Assembly (NCBI GenBank): GCA_034770075.1
Contig: JAVJAP010000347.1
Location: 124,001 to 188,000 of the forward strand
Direction: 5' to 3'
Source: Aralia elata
Taxonomy: Eukaryota > Streptophyta > Magnoliopsida > Apiales > Araliaceae
DNA: 64,000 nucleotides
The notes under the pieces are model-generated. The model saw only the letters and a program-made list of their open reading frames with translations. It was not told the DNA's origin and did no database searches. A program made the position numbers and the translations under genes. This document shows positions 23,521 through 35,733 of this stretch, in pieces; the stretch's first letter is position 1; every line of letters starts with the position of its first letter.

Positions 23521-26500
23521 TGTGACGCCCCCAAATTCGGGTCTCCAACTATCCGGATTCGGTCATCACGATCCAATATAACATTCACCTCCAACAACAT
23601 ACATTGACTAAAATGCAGAATATAACAAACATATGTTGTTCATTACAAAGGTGTTACTATTCCCAAGATACAATAACCTTAATTACATAACACAAAACAT
23701 ACCCTAAATAGTAATCAGGGTTTAAGTTATATTAATAGCAATTTCACTAAACATAATCTAAATCCAGCTACGTGAAGCCTATCACTTCATCTTTTCTTTA
23801 CCCTTGCCCTTTCCTGATGTCTCAGGTTTAGCTGCAATGAAAGTCATGATATAGCAAGGATGAGCAACGAGTTTGCTCAGCAAGTTTAAAATACGACAAT
23901 AAAGGATATATCATGATAAATGAAATATAGGAAAAAGAATTCAACAATATAAATATCAGAAGCAAGAACGATTATTGCTTTTAGAACAATTGATTGTCAA
24001 GTAGACTCTGAACAATAACTTTCAAAGGAGTCAATATCTAGTTGACCTTCTGGTTACTGGCTACAGAATAAGTACTTGAGGGGATAAGCCTCGCGTACGC
24101 TATGTGTATGCATAACATTTAACTCTGTTGATTGTACCTTATATACGGTACCTGGGGTACTCCCCTATAATAAATGGGGTGTTCATTTCAGTCTAAGAAT
24201 CCTCACCATTGATGGGTTCGGATAGCTTTTATAAATTCTCACATGCTTGCCTGACCGAACAAGAGTACAGACTCATTCTTAATTAGTTCGTGAATTTCCG
24301 AACTTTAATAAATATACGAATCCAAAATGCACCGAGTGCGAGTGTCAATAATATCACAGATGTGGAATAATTGTAAACTGATTGAATCACTTAAGCATTC
24401 TTGGAAGTAGAGTTCAGGAAAAAGGGAACTTGCACAACATATACCTCTTTGCACGAAATAACTAGTGCATAAGGTTTAGAATTTGCTCAAATATAAATTG
24501 AGTTAAGGAACTGGCATAATACATCACATCCTGCTCGAATGTAAATTGAGTAGGGTTAAAGGAAACTTGCATAGAGAACTTGCCTGTCTGCTCAGCTACA
24601 ATTTATTTTAGCTTTAACTATTCGGCCTTGAAGGACCTAACATTGATAAAGTCGATCTATCAATTAGCATTGCATAGTTGTATATCGGTACACTCACTTA
24701 TGGTATTTATTTAGCAGGTAAACAGTTCACATAGTATATAAGTTAACAGACCGTCTTCAATCCTTTAAGACACTTAGTTTAATTTTAAAGCTTTAGTTAA
24801 CTAACAACGTTTCTCTTAAGTGATACACATTTACTAACACTTAATATTACTCTACTGATTCAATTTCTATTTAACAGCAGCTAGATAAAAGTCATGTTTA
24901 TTTATTTCTTGGTCATTCATTTTGGTAACCTTAATTTATTTGGTTAATAATCCTATTTATTATTTATAGAGATAAATAATAAATTTATTAATGCATTACT
25001 ATCTAATAGTGACTACTTAATAATTAATAAGTCATTAAATTTTATTTACACTTAGCTACTATTCGCTTTTAAGGGTAATTAAGTAATTATGACCCCTTAT
25101 TCCTTATTTAACCCAATTAAATAATTAATAAATAAATATTTATTATCTTAGACAAATAATAAATAGTTAACTTTACTCATACTTAATTATTATTTAATAT
25201 TAATTAAATAATAATTAAATATTTATTATCTTTGACAAATAATAAATAATTAGTTTATGATTATTTAATATTAATTAAATAATAATTAAATATTTATTAT
25301 CTTTATTTATTATTTTAATGTCAAATAATAATTAATTTATTAACTTTACTCCTACTTAATTATTAATTCAATAATAATTAAGTAAGTATTATCTTTATTT
25401 ATTATTTAATGTTAAACAATAAATAGTTAAATTATTAACTTTACACATACTTAGTTATTATTTAATACTAATTAAATAATGACTAAATATTTATTATTAG
25501 TAGTCAAATATTTAATTTGTTAAGTTTAATTAATTATTATTTAATATTAATCAAATAATAATTAAGTATTTATTTTATTGGTGTATAATTAGTCCCATAG
25601 CGTAACATCTATTAACCTAGTTTATTGCTTGATCATAATTAAATAATAAAAATTTATTAAATGGAGTTCATTTGTTAGTATCTTTGTTGCATAAACTAAT
25701 GAGTCAACCAATTTAAAAAAAATAATTAAAGTACTTTAAAAATTTATTGGGTAACTAAGTCACCCGGTGATATTATTAAATTCTCTTAATAATAACTTAA
25801 TTGTGGACCCTTATTATTAATCTTTTCATAAAAATCAAATTATTACATAATATTATTGTTGGTAATAATCACATTTTTCCTTAAACAGCATTATCACCTA
25901 ATCATTCAACCTTCTAGTAGTGTTACAAAAATGACAGTGTTTGCATTTGGTATAATAACATTAACCAATATGGGGAGGGTGCCGACTGGCTGCTTGCCTA
26001 GCCCAACAGCACCGAGGTGCCCCAGGGCGCGGCTGCCGCTCGCGCAGCACACAGGCACGACGCCCACGAGCTTAGGCACTAACCCACCACTCGGTTCCAG
26101 CCACAAGCAGCCACAATTCATCCACACACAGCAAAATACTAGAAGTTTATAAGCCTAACAGATTACTAAATCAACAAGATAGGCAAAACTAACAAACTGA
26201 TCCTCATAGACATTATAACAAACAGTTTATGTGCATAGTAATATTCTTCAAAAGAAACCGTGATTACATGGTATCTCGTAACCAACATCCATCCTTATAC
26301 CTCCTGGCCATTCATGGCTCTCATACACAGACTTCCCAAGCCACACAGCAATAGAATTCGACTCAAACAACAAAGGAAAATCACACGACAACATACCCCA
26401 GCAACAGGAGAGAATGAAAAAAAAAAGAAATCGAAAGAAAGAAAAAAGAGAAACCGGAACAGAGGAAAAAAAGGGCCTTCACACAATTTGGATTTATACC

Positions 26501-27615
26501 TTAAGGCTGTCCGGGTTGCTATTTTCCTCCTTCTTCCAAAGTAATTAATGTAATCGGACATACACCTCCCAACGGCTGATTTTCTCCAGCTCTCTCTTCC
26601 TCCCGCGATTTTTCTCTATTTAATTTGGACTCACCAGTTCTGCAACTCGGTTTAGGGTTTGGGTGGGTTTCAATTTATAGGGCAACGTTTGCCCAATTCG
26701 TCGGTTAATACCCCAATTGATCGAATAGGTGACCATCAGATAGAGGGAGTGAGAGTTTCAGCTGTCCGCGTCGGTATTATCTGAGCCCAGCTAAGCTTAG
26801 TCGGCAGCCCTCGAGCCGTGCGTTTCCACCGGTCACGTCGCCGCACGCTTAAACCCTTTGGTCCGTTTGATGGTTGCTCGGTCGGTAGGCTTGTTCCCCA
26901 ATCCACATGACCGGTCGCTTCATGCTATCGCTGGCGCACGCCTGGCGACCCTTCCTCCCGTCTCTCGCTCCGTCTGGTTTGATTGAGAGTTTTGGGTACT
27001 TTAGCTCGGTTTGGTCTGATTTGAGGGGTTAGGCTATTAGGCTGCTAAATCCCCAATTGATTTACCGGTGGATTTTTCCCCAACTCCTTAGAAATGAACC
27101 GACCCGGCAGGAAAAAAAATGGATCCAACCCGATAAAAGGAATGGGCTCAACCCGACCGGAAATGAAAGAAAAGGAATAGGTCCAGCCCAATTGAGGTTG
27201 GGCCGGGTAAGATAAAGAGAGATGGCCCAAATAAAATTAATTATTCTATGCTTTCTAGTATTTAAAATAACTAATTTAATTAATTAATTATTTAAAATAT
27301 TTATTTTGCCAATAAATCCCCCATTCGAATTATTTAATTCGATAAATTTATGCAACATCATGATAAAATAAAATTATTTATTTAAATTCTTCCCAATTTT
27401 CTTGCCAACCAACTCTTAGGATTAAATCACTAATTTATTCGAAGTATTAGTAAATCCCTCTAATGCAAGAAAATTATTAGATCGTATGGTTATATAATTT
27501 AATAATAATACCCCACACAGATCTAATTAAGTCCGGAAAAATTAAATAAATAAAAAAAAAAATTTCACACATCAAAATCAATTGTTAACAAGGCTTAAAA
27601 TTCTTGGACATTACA
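23521..27615 (-). mobile_element. Solo LTR, Tekay-like, 4095 bp, TSD GTAGC
   Basis: On the plus strand it begins TGTGACGCCCCC and ends GGACATTACA. In its own direction it runs from TGTAATGTCC to GGGGCGTCACA, the same 3' end as the Tekay LTR. GTAGC flanks it at 23516-23520 and 27616-27620. Joining the flanks restores the Athila 1 gag frame. It contains an AT-rich repeat field (24950-25600), a GC-rich tract (25975-26090), and a reverse TATA-like CTATAAATTG near 26670. Open frames inside are not conserved genes. Confidence 0.93.
24950..25600. repeat. Degenerate AT-rich tandem repeats in the solo LTR
   Basis: Blocks such as AAATATTTATTATCTTTGA and TTAATTATTATTTAATATTA recur every 60-100 bp. Many are self-complementary (TATTTATTATC against AATAATAAATA). 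Confidence 0.7.
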
Positions 27616-28228
27616 GTAGCCACTTGGGTAGTTCATGGTGTGGGCATCTTCTCAATAAGTCCTTGAACCTCTCCCAAGTCTCATACAGTGACTCTCCATG
27701 TTGTTGCTCATAAGTAGAAATCTTGTTCCTCAATTTGGCAGTTTTAGCCGGCGAAAAGAATTTCGCAAGAAAATTCTGAGCTAAATCATCCCAAGTCGTG
27801 ATGGATCCCGGCGGTAACGAGTGCAACCAACTCTTTGTTTTATCCCTCAGAGTGAATGGGAATAGACGTAGTCTAACCGCATCATCTGAAACATTGTGAT
27901 ATTTGAATGTATCACAAATCTCAAGAAAGCTCACCAAATATTCATTCGGATCATCAGTGGCCAGTCCCCCAAACTGCACCGAATTTTGGATCATTTGAAT
28001 TGTTCCCGGTTTAATCTCAAAAGTGTTTGTAGTGATAGCTGGCCTCGTGATGCTTGACTTGATCTTATCTATCTTACGCATGGCATATTCCCTCAATGAT
28101 TTTTGCTCTTCGTTATCCATGTTCACTTTCTCAATTGTCTCTTTGCAGAATTTTCTCAACTGGCGTAACTTGTTTTCAAGATCGTCCTCACACTGCATAA
28201 ATTCCGGTTGTTTTGATCTAGTTTGCAT
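27616..28228 (-). pseudogene. gag: gag N-terminal half of Athila 1
   Basis: The ATG is at 28228 (MQTRSKQPEF), 17 bases after an acceptor-like CTCTTTTTCAG. The frame is open to the solo LTR junction and holds a coiled N-terminal segment, then the Athila capsid region (NTFEIKPGTIQMIQNSVQFG, WLHSLPPGSITTWDDL, FLAKFF). It ends CPHHELPKWL at GTAGC. Confidence 0.9.
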
Positions 28229-28348
28229 AAACGAACCAGAATCACCTGAAAAAGAGGATGAAAGAAAAAAAATTTAAAAAAAGTGAATGTTGTTTAACTA
28301 AGATTGAATCAATTAAACTGATAATTAAAATTTATAAACACAAATATT

Positions 28349-28366
28349 TCCTCGGCAACGGCGCCA
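28349..28366 (-). other. Primer-binding site of Athila 1, tRNA-Asp type
   Basis: The reverse complement reads TGGCGCCGTTGCCGAGGA, six bases from the LTR end. It has one change from the Athila 3 PBS. Confidence 0.9.
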
Positions 28367-28372
28367 AAAACT

Positions 28373-29569
28373 TATTTGCCTAAATCTATACTAGCAAAAA
28401 TACGCAAGTATACGCAGTCCAAAAGTAATAAGAGTAAGTAGAGTATCGTTCCCACGAGGAAAGTATGAAATTTATAATAATAACAATCAGTTCTATACTA
28501 ACTCAATTAAATTAAACAATAGATCAATTGTGTGTTGGTTTGAGAATTTTGATAAAACTAAGTAAATAAATTCCGAAAACAGATAATATTAAAAACTTAA
28601 GATTATAATTTCACTTATTGCTTCATTTAAATCAATATCCTTCCTATTAAATTATGACAACTAATTCAGATTGTTAATCAAGAACTCATCAATATCTAAA
28701 ACCACTTCTCAGTGTATCATAGACAAATCAACTCAAATCTACAAAGGTTAGAATTAAGTTGAACACCCTAAATAACCAATTCACTATATCTCTATATGAA
28801 TTACAATTAAAAAAGATTTGAACCTCAGGTTCCTTATCAGATTACATGTGGTGTGTAGGTATATCTCTATCCTAAACACAAATTATGAGTCCCAAACGTA
28901 AGTAGAAAACATAATCACATGCTAATATGATCAGATCTAAACCTATAATCCATCTCTCAATTTCATATAGATTATCACGGTAATTACTGGCCAGGTAATT
29001 AAACAATTAAGTTTAAATCATATTAGACAATCTGAAATAAATATCAATAATTAACCAGGAAGCATATTAGATAAAAATTACACAATAAGATCCATTGCAA
29101 TCTTAAAAAAAATCAGTTCATAGCTAAACCGAAATCCATAATCCACAAATTAAATAGCATTCAAAATTACAAACTAAGAGATAGAGAAGAGAAATAAAAC
29201 TCTGATTGTAGCCTTCAATCTCTCCTTAGCTCCTACAATAACTCCTACGTGCTATCCAAATTGCTTCAAGTCTCTAATTGATTACAAATTAAGATGGTGT
29301 CTCTCAATTCATAGATAAATAAAAACTACTGAAAACTAGCTATTTATAATGCCTACTAAACGTCCAAAACCAAATAGAAGAAATAAGTTTGATTACAACT
29401 CAACTTCTGACTTTAGCTTCTTCAATGCTCAATTCCTATCAACTTTGGTTCCAAATGCATAATACCTACACAAACACAGGAAACACATGAAAAGTAACTA
29501 AAACTCAAAGATTTAAACAATAATGCAGTCAATTGGTATCCAATTCGTAGGTATGAAACTTACTCATCA
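28373..29569 (-). repeat. 5' LTR of Athila 1, 1197 bp
   Basis: It opens TGATGAGTAAGTTTCATACC (reverse, at 29569), as in the other Athila LTRs here. It closes near 28373 beside the PBS, where the terminal CA appears mutated. Confidence 0.88.
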
Positions 29570-30956
29570 CTTGCCTGTCAATAGGAATTCCTCTAGTGAT
29601 AGTAATACAAGTGATCCTTGGACTTAAGATCATCATAATATCTTGTATATGATGAGTTATACTTTAACTTGTTCCTTTAGACCCTTAGGGTATATCAATA
29701 GGTATACTTGGGCATAATAAGTTGTACATAGAGATAATGAATGGTCAAAAAAGAATCTATCGGTTCTAGTAAAAAGAGAGAATGTCATATGTGATTCGAT
29801 AAATGACAACTCAGTAGTCCTTAGCCAAGGCAGAATAAAATTAGAAAGTAGTTTCTAATTTGCATTATTTAGAGTTGTGTATTTGAGAATCGAAATACAT
29901 ATGATTAAATAAAATAAGACTTGACAGTAATTTCATGTCTTATATTTAATTGAGACATTGTTTGGTAAAAGGATTGAATTGTACAGTAACTATTCACTGA
30001 AAGATTCTTTTACGATTAATGTTGAAATCTATATTATCTGAAAAGTCGTTGATCGCTAAGAGAGTTTATCCTTATTGTAAAATAAATATTATTTAATTAA
30101 ATAAATTAAATAGTTTAATTTATTTATTTCAATAAGATTAGAATTTTTCTAATTGATTTATTCACAACCGGTTTAATATAGAGAATCTAAAGGGTCACAC
30201 TGCAAAAGAAAAATATTTATTTAAGAAGTAAATGACATAATCGCAATAATAAGTTAAGTATATTTAATTTAATCTATAGTGATAGAATAAATTAAATAGC
30301 TTAAGATTTATTATTTAATATTTTAGAAATAGTAAATATAAATTAATAAGAGGAGTCATATTATTATTATTACTATTATTATTATTTAATTCCTAAAAGG
30401 GTTTGAGAATTAATTAATTAAAGTACTCTCATAAATTTCTAATTGGATTAGGAGTTTAATTAATTAAAAGAGTTTAATTAAAATAAAACCATATTCCTAA
30501 ATAGTTTAGGAGGGTTGCATATATCTATAAATAAGATGAGTCTTATTGTGAATTGGGGTTACGTACATTTCCATACGATTTGGGATAGTACGTACAAATT
30601 CTATAGAGATAGAAAATTATGGTTTTTGCCAACGATCATCTTATTGAATATATATTATTCCTTAGTGGATCACCTCTAGAGGCCAAACACTTGGGTGGCT
30701 AACGTTGATCAAAGGAAGGAATCTAACCGGTGAATTCAAGGAGAACGCGAAGGATTTAGAGTTAAACTCGTACCTGAAGAAGCACGATTCTACGAGGGTA
30801 TGATTCTGATTCTCTACATCTTTCGTATAATTGATAACTGAGTATAAGGAAAGATCATGGTAATGGTTTGTATAAAATTTTAAAATCCGATTTTATCGCG
30901 CTTCCGCTATATTTATGTATTGTGATTGCATGCTCGCATTATATACAAACCTAAAA
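29570..30956 (+). repeat. 5' LTR of copia A (3' 1387 bp)
   Basis: It matches 21184-22571 of the solo LTR. The end reads AACCTAAAA instead of AACCTAACA. TATA box CTATAAATAA lies at 30525-30534. Confidence 0.92.
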
Positions 30957-32128
30957 GTGGTATTAGAGCCAAACCTTGTGCTAATTATCGATTTTGATAA
31001 TTCCGTGTATATATGGGTATGTGATTTGATCAATTTTTTAGGCAACAGATGAGTTTTCATAACCTGCGTCGCAACGCGGTCGCACCACTCCTAGTTCATT
31101 TTGGAGTGCGGCCGCACCCAAACCTAGTAATCATTTCTGGAGATGCAGCGCGGCCGCGCCGGTTCCAGGGGTAATTTGAGGGCATGCCGAGCCGTTCTGT
31201 AGAATTTGAAAATTTTATTTTATCTTCAATTAAAGTAAATAGTTTATTCAATTGGAGTAAGTTTAAAATAAAGATGTTTATTTTGTCTGGAATAGGATTC
31301 CATGTTGGTAAAATTAAAGGAATTTAATTTGATTTGGTTTTTGATTAAAATAAAAGAGTTTATTTTGTTTCAAAATTAAATTTTAGCAAACTTTTGCCCA
31401 TTAAATGATATCGATGTATATATGGAATGATTTTATTATTCATAAGATGAATGTTATTTATTGATGCATATGGTGATATAATTGATAATTAAGTATAAGA
31501 AAAGATCATGGTGATGGTTTGTATAAAATTTTAAAATTCGATTTTATCGTGTTTCCGCTATATTTGTATAATTTGATTGCATGATCGCGTTATATACAAA
31601 CCTAACAGTGGTATCAGAGCCAAACATTTTGCTAATTATCGATTTTGATGATTCCGTGTATGTATGGGTATGTGATTCGATCAATTTTTTAGACAACAGA
31701 TGAGTTTTCAAAACCTGCGTTGCAGCGCGGCCGCGCCGCTCCTAGTTCATTTTGGAGCGCGGTCGTGCCCAAACCCAGAAATCATTTCTGGAGGTGCAGC
31801 ACGGCCGCGCCGATTCCAAGGGTAATTTGAGCACGGCGGAGCCATTCTGTAAAAATTGAAAATTTTATTTTATCTTCAATTAACGTGAATGGTTTATTCA
31901 ATTAGAGTAAGTTTAAAATAAAGATGTTTATTTTGTCTGGAATAGGATTACAGGTTGCTAAAATTAAAGGAGTTTAATTTTGATTTGGTTTTGGATTAAA
32001 ATAAAAGAGTTTATTTTGTTTCAAAACTAAATTTTAGCAAATTTTTGCCCATTAAATGATATCGATGCATATATGAAATGGTTTTATTATTCATTAGATG
32101 AATGTTATTTATTGATGCATATGGTGAT
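30827..32128 (+). repeat. Tandem duplication of LTR end, PBS and leader, 651-bp unit
   Basis: Unit 1 is 30827-31477 and unit 2 is 31478-32128. Every landmark repeats 651 bp apart: the U5 end, the PBS, the GCGGCCGC-rich tract and the GATATCGATG block. Unit 1 has a mutated LTR end and PBS (TGGTATTAGAGCC at 30958). Unit 2 has the intact AACCTAACA and TGGTATCAGAGCC (31609-31621). Confidence 0.93.
31609..31621 (+). other. Intact tRNA-Met PBS in the second unit of copia A
   Basis: TGGTATCAGAGCC follows AACCTAACA by one base. The first-unit copy at 30958-30970 has a C-to-T change. Confidence 0.85.
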
Positions 32129-32623
32129 ATGTATGATAATAAATGGGATTGATTATGGACTATTAACGAATGGATGATTGGATTTTATTCTATTAGAATG
32201 CATGAATGAATGAGTTTTACAAATGAGGTCTGTGTACCTCGTCTTCTCTTGTCTTTCTTGATGTAAATTCTATCTTCCTTTTATGTACTTCCCCTTGACT
32301 ACTGATCAAGGTTTATATTTATTGTAAATAGTTTATGTAATAGGATTAGTTAGAATTATTTTAAAGAATTAGAGATAAAGGAGCAAGGAGCGCTTGAAGA
32401 CCCGTTTGTAATGGAGCCCGGGTTTAAATGTAATAGTTATATTTAAATTCAGTTCTTGCACCCTAGGTTTGACCTTTTGGTTCACTTTGTGGTTCTAGTG
32501 AACCAAACTAGAATAAAAGTCCATAATCAATTCGGGTAGAATATAATATTCTATATGTGAATGTTTACTATATATTTATTATATATTATACAATATGTTT
32601 CGCATGTTAAATAATATAATGCG

Positions 32624-32691
<68 letters not shown>

Positions 32692-33332
32692 ATGCGCGCT
32701 AAACAAGATGAGACAAATAATAACAAAAATCCTCACATAAATCATATTAAGTTGTAACGTTCAAAGATATTTGGAATATCGAACTTCGCCTTCTAGCATG
32801 ATAAAACGATATTGTATCAATTAATCATTATAAGTTTATTGTGTCACCACAAGACTTATTTTAATTTTTTGAGATGTTATTTTATCACACTTGATGCTTA
32901 TAAAGGAATTGAACGATGTTGTTTTGTTGTGTCACCATAAGGACGGTGTTTTTCTCTTTACTAATATGGAAGTGCTAGGTTAGACTTAACTTGGACAATT
33001 TTGATTCGGATATGTCAACACTTGATCAAAATAATCTAAGAGGCAAAACTTAAGGAGTTACATGGTGATGTAATTGACAATAGTTGTCTACCTATTTATT
33101 TATATATAGTTTGTTGTGTCACCACAAGGCTCTATATATTTGAAATGGGATCCTTATTCTTACTAGCAAATCTTTAATTAGATTTGTCGAACTATATAAT
33201 GAGGGTAATATAGTTTGAGGAAAAATAGTGGGAGACACCATTTTAATAAAGACCTAAATTAATCTGGTGATTAATAAAATGAATGCATGCTAATGTTGTA
33301 AAATTACAGATTTCATTTACAGAACTTTACAA
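32129..33332 (+). other. Leader of copia A between duplicated PBS and gag
   Basis: There is no coding frame. It contains a TA/TG microsatellite (32626-32690) and three copies of GTGTCACCACAAGG-type motifs (32841, 32929, 33116). The block around GGAAGTGCTAGG is shared with the copia B leader. Confidence 0.75.
32626..32690. repeat. Compound (TA)n(TG)n microsatellite
   Basis: About 16 TA units are followed by about 15 TG units. The homologous place in copia B (about 13322-13335, reverse) has only a short TA run. Confidence 0.97.
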
Positions 33333-34260
33333 ATGTCTAATTCACTATCACTGCAGAGTATATTGAATGCTAATAAGTTAACCGGACTGAATTATATGGA
33401 TTGGTTAAGAAATTTAAGAATAGTTGTCACATCCAAAAAGTTATCTTATATCCTTAATTCGCTTGTCCCTACAACTGTTGCAGAAACAGCCTCTAAGGAA
33501 GAGATTGGTACTTTTAGAAAGTGGCAAGATGATGCAACCGTGGCTCAATGCATCATGCTCGCATCCATGAGTAACAAGATACAGCGTCAGCATGAAACTA
33601 TGGATGCTCCTACTATACTCCTGCGCACCTCAAAGAGTTATATGGTGAGGAAAGTAGGACTGCTAGACATCAGATATCTAAGGAGCTCTTCCAATTTAGA
33701 ATGACCGATGGCACTACAGTACAGACACATGTCCTCAAAATAATCAATTTGATTGAACAATTGGGACAACTGGGTCTTGTAATGGATGGAGAGTTGATCC
33801 AAGATCTGATCTTGTAATCACTTCTGAACTCTTTCTTACAATTTATTGTGAATTTCCACATGAACAAGCTAGATGTCAGCCTGCCTGATTGCTTAAACAT
33901 GTTGAAAGTTGCAAAGAGTCACTTCCCGGCCAAGAAAAACCAAGTCTTACTAGTAGATGAGTCTTCTAAGAAAAAGAAAAAGGACCAAAGGATCTTCCAT
34001 TACAATAAGCTCGGACACTGGAAAAGAAACTGCAAGGAGTATCTTGCAGATGCTAATTAGAAGAAGCTTAGTGAAGCTTCGGTTACAGATACAGGTTTGT
34101 TCATTATTGAAATAAATTTTTCTGTAAGTCAAGGTTCTACTTGGGTATTGGATACCGGCTGTAGTTCTCACATATACAATTCGATGCAGGAACTAAACAG
34201 AAGTAGAAAGTTAAACAAAGGGGGAGTAATCCTACGTGTGGGGAATGGAGCAAAGGTTGT
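33333..34260 (+). pseudogene. gag and protease start of copia A
   Basis: MSNSLSLQSILNANKLTGLN opens a copia gag (UBN2-like) with FRKWQDDA and CIMLASMSNK. The frame shifts near 33620 and a TAA interrupts near 33817. The zinc knuckle NKLGHWKRNC keeps its His and last Cys but has lost the first two Cys (about 33990-34035). Protease with VLDTGCSSHI (DTG at 34151-34159) is cut by Athila 3 at 34260. Confidence 0.88.
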
Positions 34261-35587
34261 TGATGAGTGGGTTTTATACCTACGAATCAGGTATTGTTAG
34301 GCTTAATTATTGTGGTCTTTAAGTGTTTTTAGTATTATTTTACTTGTTTTTGGTATTTATTTATTGTAGGTTGGAGCTGGAGGGGCAAAAGGGTAAATTT
34401 GGAGCTTAAAATACACTTGGTGGCATTTTTGTAATTATGTGGGCATGGGCTAGCGCCAGCAGCGCTTGGGCTAGCGCCAGAGGCGCTAGTTCACGATTTT
34501 AGTTGCTAAGGTTCTACTAGAAAGGAAAAGAGGAAACCAATTCGAAAGAGGATTCTAGTCTATTTTGATCAGATAGTGAGAAGGAAACCCTAAGAAGGAA
34601 CTTGGAGACTCTTATTATAATTAATCTACTTTACTTTTGAGAGAGACAGAGAGAGATATTCTGTGGATTACTTTTATTCAAGCACTGGATTTTGATGTGG
34701 GTTTAAGCTTACTTTGGAATTTATTCATAATTGGGTTTGATCAATTTACTTCTTCTTTATTCAATTGATTGTTTATTTTCCATGAGTAACCTTGATCCCA
34801 TAATGGCTTTTGGTTTAGACATGAACTAATCTCCATTATGGGATTCTAACGGATTTTAATATGTAGTTTAATTATAGTCTTGATTGTTAGCTTGTTTTAT
34901 ATATCATAAGGAATTTCTATCATGATTGTTTTGAACGTATGAATGCTTGATCACCATTCGATTTCAGTACTTATATGGAATTGAAAAAAATAACATATAA
35001 GTATGGATTGTAATCATGATAGCTTGCAAATATGCGGCTTTATTGGTTAGCTTAATATTGTGCGAGTCAGATAGAAATATACTGTTTCACCGTAAGAGTC
35101 AAAATAGGGACTTGTGCTTAAAATCAATATAATTGCAATTTCACATAGAAATATAGTGATTTTGGTTATAGTGGTGATTACATGGTGTCTATCAAGTATG
35201 GATATTATGTAAGTAGGTCATAATGCATTGACAAATGGTTATGTCTATTCTAGTGTCCTTGGCTACTTTTCTGTGATATATGAACTTTCTAGCATGATAG
35301 TGGTAATTAGATGAACTATTAAATGAAGTTAGGATCTCATTAATTCCAGACTTGATATATTTCGTTAGTCTTTGCATATTTAGTTATTAATTAATATAGA
35401 AATAATTTTGTCACCAAAAGTAAGATAATAGTTTAGGCAAATAAGTATAGTGATAGAACTGATGCATAGTGAATTAATTTAATCATGTCTCTGTGGGACG
35501 ATACTTTACTTCCTCTGTATTACTTGTTGACCACGTATACTTACGTGAGTTAGAGCTCTTTTATTTAAGACTTAAAAAGAGGCAACA
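34261..35587 (+). repeat. 5' LTR of Athila 3
   Basis: It runs from TGATGAGTGGGTTTTATACC to AAGAGGCAACA. A pair of AGCGCC...GGCGCT palindromes lies at about 34450-34490. Confidence 0.96.
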
Positions 35588-35593
35588 AGTTTT

Positions 35594-35611
35594 TGGCGCC
35601 GTTGCCGGGGA
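35594..35611 (+). other. Primer-binding site of Athila 3, tRNA-Asp
   Basis: TGGCGCCGTTGCCGGGGA, six bases after the LTR. This is the standard PBS of Athila/Tat elements. Confidence 0.93.
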
Positions 35612-35733
35612 CAGGCGTTAGATTTTTATTATTATCATCAGTTTTAAGCTATATTGTTTGACTTAGACAACTCTAATCTTTTCTCATTTCTATTTTTATT
35701 TTTGTTTTGGTTTCAGGAACTTGTAGAATTTTT

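Larger units (their letters stand above)
19608..29569 (-). mobile_element. Athila-type Ty3 element 1, reverse, with three insertions
   Basis: Reading right to left: 5' LTR (28373-29569), PBS (28349-28366), gag start (28228), solo LTR insertion, rest of gag (23520-22572), copia solo LTR insertion, protease (20774-20186), start of RT (to about 19613), then element 2. It is homologous to Athila 3 throughout (FEIKPGTIQM, CDLGASINLMP). It carries stops and is older than its insertions. It disrupts the 5' LTR of copia A at 29569/29570. Confidence 0.9.

Noticed and set aside
26260..26561. Basic and hydrophobic frames on both strands in the solo LTR
   Set aside because: They arise from an A- and GAAA-rich stretch in the LTR leader, with no conserved features.
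35594..35611. tRNA-like sequence (also at 1449, 28349, 31609, 56169)
   Set aside because: Only the 12-18 bases complementary to a tRNA 3' end are present, directly beside LTR ends. These are primer-binding sites, not tRNA genes.
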